This document shows, in pieces, positions 57,842 through 64,000 of a stretch of 64,000 bases of DNA. Source of the DNA: Clavibacter michiganensis (GTDB taxonomy: Bacteria > Actinomycetota > Actinomycetes > Actinomycetales > Microbacteriaceae); the NCBI RefSeq assembly GCF_016907085.1, contig NZ_JAFBBJ010000001.1:2294001-2358000 (forward strand), read 5' to 3'. The notes beneath the pieces were generated by a model that saw only the letters and a program-made list of their open reading frames with translations, did not search any database and was not told where the DNA came from. Every line of letters starts with the position of its first letter. Within the stretch, counting starts at the first letter, position 1. Position numbers and translations under genes: made by a program.

Positions 57842-58062
57842 CGGACCCCGTCGATCCCGCCCGCATCCGCACGATCCGCCGCCTCCTCGTCATCGTCTGG
57901 GCCATCCTCGCTGTCGGCCAGGCGGTGGTCGGCGTCCTGGCCCTCACCGTGACGGACGGCGCGGAGGGCATCCGGGCGATGGGCGTCGCGATGCTCGTGG
58001 GCGCCGCTGTCGCCGCGATCATGTCGGCGCTGTTCGCGGTCGCCCTGCGGCGCTCGCGCTAG
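57838..58062 (+). CDS. Small two-helix membrane protein
   Basis: A 74-aa protein with helices at about 16-38 and 46-68 and a basic C-terminus (RRSR). GTG 57838 overlaps the UDG-like stop by four bases. No family is recognised. Its TAG stop shares the tetranucleotide CTAG with the stop of the convergent gene. Confidence 0.7.
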   Translation: MTDPVDPARIRTIRRLLVIVWAILAVGQAVVGVLALTVTDGAEGIRAMGVAMLVGAAVAAIMSALFAVALRRSR

Positions 58063-58643
58063 CCGAGCGGATCGCCCAGCGGCTGCACGTACCGCCGGCA
58101 CACGTGCACGCGCCGGAAGCGCGCCCGCATCTCCGCCTCGCGCTCGATCGGCGCGTGCAGGAACGCGAGCACCGGCCGGCCGAGGCCTTCTGGCGTCGTG
58201 AAGCCGGTCGTGTCGTCGCCATCGCCCACGAAGACGTGCAGGTAGCTGGTCTCCTCGACGAATCCGACGCGCTGGTACCAGGCGTTCGCGGCGGGATCCT
58301 CGCGGGTCCACGCGTCGAGCTCGGTCGCGCCGGTGCCTGCGAGGAGCGGGACGGCGGCCTCGAGCAGGCTCGTGGCGATGCGGCGGCCCTGGTGGTCGGG
58401 GTCCACGGCGACGGTGTCGATGGTGGCGAGGGCGCCTTCGACGCCGATGTCGAGGATCCCGACGATCGTGCCGTCCGGATCCTCGGCGACGAGCGCGACC
58501 GACGGCTCGGCCGGTTCCGGGCGCCGCTGCTGCACGTCGTCGTAGTACTGCGAGCCGAGGAACGAGAGCGCGCGGCAGCGGATCCAGCCGGGCTCGTCGG
58601 CGGGGGAGTAGGCGCGGATGGGGGGCGCGGGGTGCGCGGTCAT
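58059..58643 (-). CDS. GNAT-family N-acetyltransferase
   Basis: A 194-aa single GNAT domain with the acetyl-CoA loop in VDPDHQGRRIATSLL (Q/RxxGxG/A) and the later NAWYQRVGF strand-helix. The C-terminal 60 residues extend beyond the fold. ATG 58643 starts near the first strand (PIRAYSPADEP). Acceptor unknown. Confidence 0.9.
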   Translation of the reverse strand: MTAHPAPPIRAYSPADEPGWIRCRALSFLGSQYYDDVQQRRPEPAEPSVALVAEDPDGTIVGILDIGVEGALATIDTVAVDPDHQGRRIATSLLEAAVPLLAGTGATELDAWTREDPAANAWYQRVGFVEETSYLHVFVGDGDDTTGFTTPEGLGRPVLAFLHAPIEREAEMRARFRRVHVCRRYVQPLGDPLG

Positions 58644-58788
58644 GCGGGGTCCTGTCGTCGAGGCGCGCCGGGCGGATCGGCCTGGTGCGGGTGGAGGGGG
58701 AGCGTGGGCGGTGCTCATCTCGACGACATGCATCCACCGTGGCGGACGCGGCGATCCCGCCGCAAGGCCCGCGGCGGATCCGCGTGGC

Positions 58789-59205
58789 TCAGCCGAAGAC
58801 GTACGACGCGAGGTCCGCGGGCACCTGCTCCCGCTGCCGGGCCAGCTCCGCGACGAGCGCCTCGCCCGTCAGCGCCTTCCGCGTGTACCGCGGGATCTCG
58901 CGGGCGTGGGCGGCCATGTGGGCGACGGCCGCGGCCTGGCCGACGGCTCGCGCGACGGCCGTCGCCTCCGGGGACGTGGCGTCGCGGGCGGCGGCATGGC
59001 ACGCGAAGGCGAGGGTGCGCATCGCGGCGACGCCCACGGATCCGTCCGCGAACGCCGCCGCCCCCGCGATGGCGTCGCGCAGCCGGCCGTCGTCCGGGCG
59101 CTCGGCGGAGAAGATCGGGAGGAGCCGCGCCGCGCATGCGGCAGACCAGACGATGAGCCGCCGACGGTCGCCCTCGGACAGCGTCAGGTCGTCCGCGTCG
59201 ATCAT
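58789..59205 (-). CDS. Putative immunity-protein-like helical protein
   Basis: A 138-aa, mostly helical protein with Ala-rich repeats (AIAGAAAFADGS, AACAARLLPIF) resembling the 'putative immunity protein' (Imm5-like) family often found in actinobacteria. No toxin gene is adjacent, so immunity function is not supported by context. ATG 59205 has no strong ribosome site. Confidence 0.6.
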   Translation of the reverse strand: MIDADDLTLSEGDRRRLIVWSAACAARLLPIFSAERPDDGRLRDAIAGAAAFADGSVGVAAMRTLAFACHAAARDATSPEATAVARAVGQAAAVAHMAAHAREIPRYTRKALTGEALVAELARQREQVPADLASYVFG

Positions 59206-59262
59206 GCGTTCAGCGTTCCACACGGCCCGCGTGCCGGCGTCGGGCCCCGGCCGCACGATCGC

Positions 59263-59778
59263 TCAACCCAGCTCGCGCCCCATCTGGATCCGCCGCCCGA
59301 GCCGGTCGAGGCCGAGCCGCGCCTCCGTGTCTACGAGCGCCGCGTGGAACGGCGTCGCGGGCGGCTCCTCGGCGAACCCGGCGCGGGCGTAGGAAGGCGC
59401 GTTCCACGGCACGTCCGCGAAGGTGCGCAGCGTGATCCGCCGGTGGCCGCGCCGCTCTGCCTCATCCGCGGACGCCTCGACGAGCGCGCGCCCGTGGCCG
59501 CGACGGCCGTGCGCGGGCGGCACCGAGACCTGCTCGAGGTGGGCGAGGCCGTCGACCTCGAGCACGTGCGCGAAGCCCACGAGCGCGGCGTCCGATCCGT
59601 CAGCCGTCTCCTCCGCGACCAGCAGGAACCCCGGCTCCGCGGCCCGAGACGCCCCGGTCGGCGCGGGCGGCCAGTCCTCCGGATCCAGCAGGTCGACGAG
59701 CAGGCGGTCGGCCGCGTCCTCGATCCGCTGCAGCGCGTCGAGGTCACGGGCGGTGGCGAGACGGATCCGGGTGGTCAC
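59263..59778 (-). CDS. GNAT-family N-acetyltransferase
   Basis: A 171-aa GNAT domain starting from GTG 59778 (TTRIRLATARDLDAL). The acetyl-CoA loop is VPPAHGRRGHGRALV and the C-terminal strand-loop is NAPSYARAGF. Acceptor unknown. It follows RNase J divergently with a 70-base gap and lies 57 bases from the immunity-like gene. Confidence 0.9.
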   Translation of the reverse strand: MTTRIRLATARDLDALQRIEDAADRLLVDLLDPEDWPPAPTGASRAAEPGFLLVAEETADGSDAALVGFAHVLEVDGLAHLEQVSVPPAHGRRGHGRALVEASADEAERRGHRRITLRTFADVPWNAPSYARAGFAEEPPATPFHAALVDTEARLGLDRLGRRIQMGRELG

Positions 59779-59849
59779 CGGAGCATCGTACGAGGGGCGC
59801 GTGCAGGCTCAGCCCGCACGCGCCCCTCGTCGCGTCTCCGCGGGTCGTG

Positions 59850-61544
59850 CTAGTCGGCGTCCACCACGATGACCGTGACCACCGGCGTGCGGCGGTGGCG
59901 GCGCTGGAGCCAGCGCTGCAGGCCGTCGCTCATGGCGCGCTCGGCGGCCACGCCGTCGAGGTGGCGCTTGGCGGCCGCGTTCTTCAGGGCGGTGCTGATG
60001 GCGGCCTCGGCCTCGGGGATCCAGCCGTCGTGCTCCACGAAGCCGCGCGTGATGAGCTCGGCCGGGTGGATGAGCTTCTGCTCCTTCTCGTCGAAGATGC
60101 CGAGCACGGTGATCTGCCCCTCGGCGGCGAGCGTGCGGCGCTCCTCGAGGGCCTCCTCGGTCGCGACGCCGATGGTCATGCCGTCGACGAACACGTAGGG
60201 CGCGGGGACGCGGCCGGAGATGGTGGCGCGGCCGTTGACGAGGTCGACGCTCACGCCGTCCTCGATGACGAGCGCGTTCTTCACGCCCGTGCTCTCGGCC
60301 AGGGCGGCGTTGGCGACGAGGTGGCGCCACTCGCCGTGCACGGGCAGCACGTTGCGGGGCTTGACGAGGTTGTAGCAGTACACGAGCTCGCCGGCGCTGG
60401 CGTGGCCGGAGACGTGCACCTTCGCGTTGCCCTTGTGCACGACGTCGGCGCCCCAGCGGATGAGGCCGTTGATCACGCCGTAGATGGCGTTCTCGTTGCC
60501 GGGGATGAGCGAGCTGGCCAGGAGGATCGTGTCGCCCTCGCCCACCTCGATGATGTGCTCGCGGCGCGCCATGCGGCTGAGCGCCGCCATCGGCTCGCCC
60601 TGCGACCCCGTGCAGATGAGCGTGACCTTGTCGTCCGGCAGCTTGTTCAGCGCCTTGAGGTCGATGACGAGGCCCTTGGGGATGCGCAGGTAGCCGAGGT
60701 CGGAGGCGATCTTCATGTTGCGGACCATCGAGCGGCCCACGAACGAGACCTTGCGGCCGTACTGCTCGGCGGAGTCGAGCACCTGCTGGATCCGGTGCAC
60801 GTGGCTCGCGAAGCTGGAGACGACGATGCGCTTGGGCGCCGTGCGGAACACCTTCTCGATGGCGGGCGTGAGGTCCTTCTCGGCGGTCGTGAAGCCGGGG
60901 ACCTCCGCGTTCGTCGAGTCGGTGAGGAAGAGGTCCACGCCCTCCTCGCCGAGGCGCGCGAACGCGCCGAGGTCGGTGAGGCGGCGGTCCATCGGGAACT
61001 GGTCCATCTTGAAGTCGCCCGTGTGCAGGACCATGCCGGCGCCCGTGCGGATCGCGACGGCGAGGCCGTCCGGGATGGAGTGGTTCACGGCCACGAACTC
61101 GAGGTCGAACTTGCCGGCGGCGATCCGGTCGCCCTCCTTCACCTGGCGGGTGACGGGCTTGATCTTGTGCTCCTCGAGCTTCGCGCTGATGAACGCGAGC
61201 GTGAGGCGGGATCCGATGACGGGGATGTCGGGCCGCTCCTGCAGGAGGTAGGGGACGCCGCCGATGTGGTCCTCGTGGCCGTGCGTGAGCACGATGCCCG
61301 TGATCTTGTCGAGGCGCCCGCGCAGGGTGCTGAAGTCGGGGAGGATCACGTTGATGCCGGGCTGGCTCTCCTCGGGGAAGAGCACGCCGCAGTCGACGAT
61401 GAGCAGCTCGCCCTCGTACTCGAACAGCGTCATGTTGCGGCCGACGTCGCCGAGGCCGCCGAGGGGCGTGACGCGCAGGCCGCCGCGGGGCAGGCGCCCG
61501 GGCTTGGCGATGTCGAGGGCGTGGGCGTGGGACGTGGGAGGCAT
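59850..61544 (-). CDS. rnj: Ribonuclease J
   Basis: A 564-aa metallo-beta-lactamase/beta-CASP ribonuclease with 5'-exo and endonuclease activity in mRNA turnover and rRNA maturation. The metal site HGHEDH, the later HTGDFK and the beta-CASP block SGHASAGE are present, then the C-terminal domain. ATG 61544 gives the usual family start (MPPTSHAHAL, then LRVTPLGGLGDVGRN). Upstream lies a LacI-type gene rather than dapA. Confidence 0.96.
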   Translation of the reverse strand: MPPTSHAHALDIAKPGRLPRGGLRVTPLGGLGDVGRNMTLFEYEGELLIVDCGVLFPEESQPGINVILPDFSTLRGRLDKITGIVLTHGHEDHIGGVPYLLQERPDIPVIGSRLTLAFISAKLEEHKIKPVTRQVKEGDRIAAGKFDLEFVAVNHSIPDGLAVAIRTGAGMVLHTGDFKMDQFPMDRRLTDLGAFARLGEEGVDLFLTDSTNAEVPGFTTAEKDLTPAIEKVFRTAPKRIVVSSFASHVHRIQQVLDSAEQYGRKVSFVGRSMVRNMKIASDLGYLRIPKGLVIDLKALNKLPDDKVTLICTGSQGEPMAALSRMARREHIIEVGEGDTILLASSLIPGNENAIYGVINGLIRWGADVVHKGNAKVHVSGHASAGELVYCYNLVKPRNVLPVHGEWRHLVANAALAESTGVKNALVIEDGVSVDLVNGRATISGRVPAPYVFVDGMTIGVATEEALEERRTLAAEGQITVLGIFDEKEQKLIHPAELITRGFVEHDGWIPEAEAAISTALKNAAAKRHLDGVAAERAMSDGLQRWLQRRHRRTPVVTVIVVDAD

Positions 61545-61636
61545 GGTGCCTTTCTGGTCAGGTCGTGCGGGTGATGCCGAGATGCGCGGGCTGTGCTCGC
61601 GCGGTTCGTGCGTGGAGACGGTGCCTCCGGTGATGT

Positions 61637-62692
61637 TCAGGGGGCCGCCGGTGAGGGCGGGTGGTGCCGCACCGAGTCGCGGACGACGAGGGCGCACGCG
61701 ACGCGCGTCGCGCTGGTGCCGTCTCGCGCCCGGTCGAACAGGGATCGGCCGAGGGCGGCGAGGTCCAGTCTCACGGTGGTGAGCGGCGGCGCGCAGTGCG
61801 CGGACATGCCCGAGTCTCCCATGCCCACGACGCTGATGCCGTCAGGCGCGGCTTCCCCGGCGTCGCGGGCGGCGTGCAGGGCGCCCACCGCGGTGGCGTC
61901 GCTGGCCGCGAGGACGGCCGTGACGGCGCACCGGGAGAGGAGCCGTCGCGTCGCTTCGTAGCCGGTGCGCTCGGACCAGCTGCCCTCCGCGATCGCGAAG
62001 ACCGGCAGGCCGGCGGCGCGCATGGCGTCCCGCCAGCCGGCGGCGCGACGGCGGGCCGTCCCGGAGCACGCGGGCCCGGCGACGTGGCCGACGCGCGTGT
62101 GGCCGGCCGCGAGCAGGTGCTCGGTGGCGATGCGGGCGGCGGTGCGCTGCGGGTCGGCCGCGGGATCCGCGGGGGCGTCGTCCGCGTGCACGAGCGGGGT
62201 GCCGGGGGCGACGAGCTCCGCGGCGGCGCGCGACCACGGGGAGCTGCCGATGACGACGATCACGCCCGGCCGCTCGACGGCGAGGTCGGCGAACGCGCGC
62301 TCGACGTCGTCCCGTCGCTCGCCCTCGGATCCCGCGACGACCGTCCGCACGCCCGCGGCCGACGCCGCGCTCCGGAGCGCATCCCGGATGGCCGCGTTCT
62401 CGGAGGCGGGCCGGCCGAGGGTGACGATGCCGATGGACTCCCGCCCGCCCGTGGCGAGGGCGCGCGCCGCCTGGTCGGGGCGGTAGCCGAGCTCCTGGAT
62501 CACGGCCGCCACCCGGGCGCGCGTCTCGGGTCGCACCGCGGCGCTGCCGTTCACCACCCGGGAGACGGTCTGCTTCGAGACGCCCGCGAGGGCCGCGACG
62601 TCGGCGAGGGAGGGGCGGCGGAGCGTCGTCCGGGTCGTCGTCCGGGTCGCCGCGGCCGGCGCGGTGGATGCGGTCGGCCCCTCGGTCCCCAC
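61637..62692 (-). CDS. LacI-family transcriptional regulator
   Basis: A 351-aa regulator. After a Thr/Ala-rich tail, the head reads SLADVAALAGVSKQTVSRVVNG (about 28-50) with hinge ELGYRPDQAARALATG, then the effector domain (SIGIVTLGRP to VVGMGDSGMS). GTG 62692 is the first start in frame; a later one is possible. Divergent from the SulP gene with a palindrome in the gap, which it may control. Confidence 0.9.
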   Translation of the reverse strand: MGTEGPTASTAPAAATRTTTRTTLRRPSLADVAALAGVSKQTVSRVVNGSAAVRPETRARVAAVIQELGYRPDQAARALATGGRESIGIVTLGRPASENAAIRDALRSAASAAGVRTVVAGSEGERRDDVERAFADLAVERPGVIVVIGSSPWSRAAAELVAPGTPLVHADDAPADPAADPQRTAARIATEHLLAAGHTRVGHVAGPACSGTARRRAAGWRDAMRAAGLPVFAIAEGSWSERTGYEATRRLLSRCAVTAVLAASDATAVGALHAARDAGEAAPDGISVVGMGDSGMSAHCAPPLTTVRLDLAALGRSLFDRARDGTSATRVACALVVRDSVRHHPPSPAAP

Positions 62693-62721
62693 GGTCGTCC
62701 GCCCTCCTCCGGGTCCCGACG

Positions 62722-62750
62722 TGACGGCAACCCTTCCCTTACGTTAGGGT
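62722..62750 (+). promoter_or_regulatory. SulP promoter with LacI-type operator
   Basis: TGACGG (62722-62727), 17 bases, then TAGGGT (62745-62750) look like a promoter for the SulP gene. CCCTTACGTTAGGG (62736-62749) is a palindrome with two mismatched pairs centred on CG, covering the -10, and fits a LacI-family operator. Confidence 0.5.
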
Positions 62751-62889
62751 AGCGTGCAGGAGCCCCGCTCCGATCCCCTTCCCCCGCTGCCCCCGGCCAC
62801 GCCGCCGCGGCCGCCCTCGATCCGCGCGCCGACGCGCCCCAGCCCTCATCAGAGCGGGCGCGACGCCCGCGACAGAACGGAGCCCCTCC

Positions 62890-64000
62890 ATGCCCTCTCG
62901 CACCGCGACCCTCACGCCCGTCCGCCACCGACCACCCGCGGGGCCCACCGTGCTGCAGGCGCTGAAGGACCCGCGCATGCTCAGCCGCGAGGTGCTGGCC
63001 GGCCTCGTGGTCGCGCTCGCGCTCATCCCGGAGGCGATCTCGTTCTCGATCATCGCGGGCGTGGATCCGCGCGTCGGCCTGTTCTCGTCGTTCGTGATGG
63101 CCGTCTCGATCGCGTTCCTCGGCGGGCGCCCCGCCATGATCACCGCGGCGACCGGCGCCATCGCGCTCGTCATCGCGCCGGTCGCGCGCGACCACGGCCT
63201 CGACTACTTCATCGCCACCGTGATCCTCGCGGGCGTCTTCCAGGTGCTCTTCGCGGTGATCGGCGTGGCCAAGCTCATGCGCTTCATCCCGCGCTCGGTG
63301 ATGGTCGGCTTCGTCAACGCGCTCGCGATCCTCATCTTCACGTCGCAGCTCCCGCAGTTGATCGGCGTGCCGTGGGCGGTCTACCCGCTCGTCGCGGTGG
63401 GCCTCCTCATCATCGTCCTGCTGCCGCGGGTGACGAAGGTCGTGCCGGCGCCGCTCGTCGCGATCGTGCTGCTCACCGCGGCCGTCCTCGTGATGGGCAT
63501 CGACGTGCCGCGGGTCGGCGACGAGGGCGAGCTGCCGCGCAGCCTGCCGTCGCTGTTCCTGCCGGACGTGCCGCTCACGTTCGAGACGTTCCAGATCATC
63601 GCGCCGTACGCGGCCGCGATGGCCGTGGTCGGGATCCTCGAGTCGCTGATGACCGCCAAGCTCGTCGACGACATCACCGACTCCCCGAGCCACAAGACCC
63701 GCGAGGCCTGGGGCCAGGGCGCCGCGAACGTGCTCTCCGGCTTCTTCGGCGGCATGGGCGGCTGCGCCATGATCGGCCAGACCCTCATCAACGTGAAGGC
63801 CTCCGGCGCCCGCACGCGCATCTCGACCTTCCTCGCCGGGATCTTCGTGCTCGTCCTCGTGGTCGGGCTCGGCGACGTGGTGGCCGTCATCCCGATGGCC
63901 GCCCTGGTCGCGGTGATGGTCATCGTCTCGGTCGGCACCTTCGACTGGCACAGCATCCGGCCGTCGACCCTCAGGCGCATGCCGGTGGGGGAGACCGCGG
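62890..64000 (+). CDS. SulP-family inorganic anion transporter (5' part)
   Basis: The first 370 codons of a SulP/SLC26 transporter, running off the window. It opens with helix 1 at REVLAGLVVALALIPEAISFSIIAGVDP, the hallmark of the family's first conserved segment, and continues through about ten helices with GGMGGCAMIGQTLINVK. The C-terminal STAS domain is beyond the end. ATG 62890 starts directly before the first helix. Substrate may be sulfate, bicarbonate or dicarboxylate. Divergent from a LacI-family regulator. Confidence 0.9.
   Translation, partial: MPSRTATLTPVRHRPPAGPTVLQALKDPRMLSREVLAGLVVALALIPEAISFSIIAGVDPRVGLFSSFVMAVSIAFLGGRPAMITAATGAIALVIAPVARDHGLDYFIATVILAGVFQVLFAVIGVAKLMRFIPRSVMVGFVNALAILIFTSQLPQLIGVPWAVYPLVAVGLLIIVLLPRVTKVVPAPLVAIVLLTAAVLVMGIDVPRVGDEGELPRSLPSLFLPDVPLTFETFQIIAPYAAAMAVVGILESLMTAKLVDDITDSPSHKTREAWGQGAANVLSGFFGGMGGCAMIGQTLINVKASGARTRISTFLAGIFVLVLVVGLGDVVAVIPMAALVAVMVIVSVGTFDWHSIRPSTLRRMPVGETA

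Overview
The window is very G+C-rich DNA with GTG starts, 4-base start/stop overlaps and an actinobacterial dnaK-grpE-dnaJ-hspR operon. A BLUF protein, LPXTG, SipW and TasA-like surface proteins, DtxR/IdeR-type iron regulation and a high frequency of GGATCC point to Microbacteriaceae, most likely a Clavibacter-like plant-associated actinobacterium. The genus is inferred from overall resemblance, not from a marker gene.

Layout. 1-6.6 kb (minus): a surface-protein cluster with a 1131-aa lectin/DUF11 adhesin, two TasA/CalY-like proteins, an LPVTG-anchored protein, a SipW-type signal peptidase and the first codons of another secreted protein. 6.8-12.4 kb (plus): the heat-shock operon behind two HAIR operators, with an rRNA-methyltransferase-like gene coupled to hspR. 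12.4-19.3 kb: small conserved genes (YdeI-like protein, XRE/DUF2975 pair, BLUF photoreceptor, 2H phosphoesterase with a LacI regulator and candidate operator, amidohydrolase, degenerate SGNH protein). 19.3-23.4 kb: an iron-siderophore ABC importer behind an iron box. 23.5-31 kb: two paralogous membrane acyltransferases flanking a two-component system, then a MacAB-like efflux set; a repeated element precedes three of these transcription units. 31-33.2 kb: decayed DNA with a truncated histidine kinase and a cupin remnant, both paralogous to intact genes at 53.9-56.7 kb.

33.2-43.7 kb (minus): a compact run that looks like one operon: metal-binding membrane protein, tiny ORF, VKOR, DsbA-like thiol oxidoreductase, FecBCD-type importer, DJ-1/PfpI protein, CopD-CtaG fusion and CopA. 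It reads as a copper-handling, envelope-disulfide and metallo-ligand-uptake module. 43.7-53.9 kb is an accessory block with two drug exporters (one with a TetR repressor), a tandem-GNAT protein, an aldo/keto reductase, an isochorismatase-like hydrolase, a VOC protein and two pseudogenes; GGATCC becomes scarce here. 53.9-64 kb returns to core-like DNA: cupin, an intact two-component system, tautomerase, UDG-like protein, acetyltransferases, RNase J, a LacI regulator and the 5' part of a SulP transporter.

No rRNA, tRNA, CRISPR array, intact insertion sequence or phage was seen. Counts and alignments given here were made by eye.
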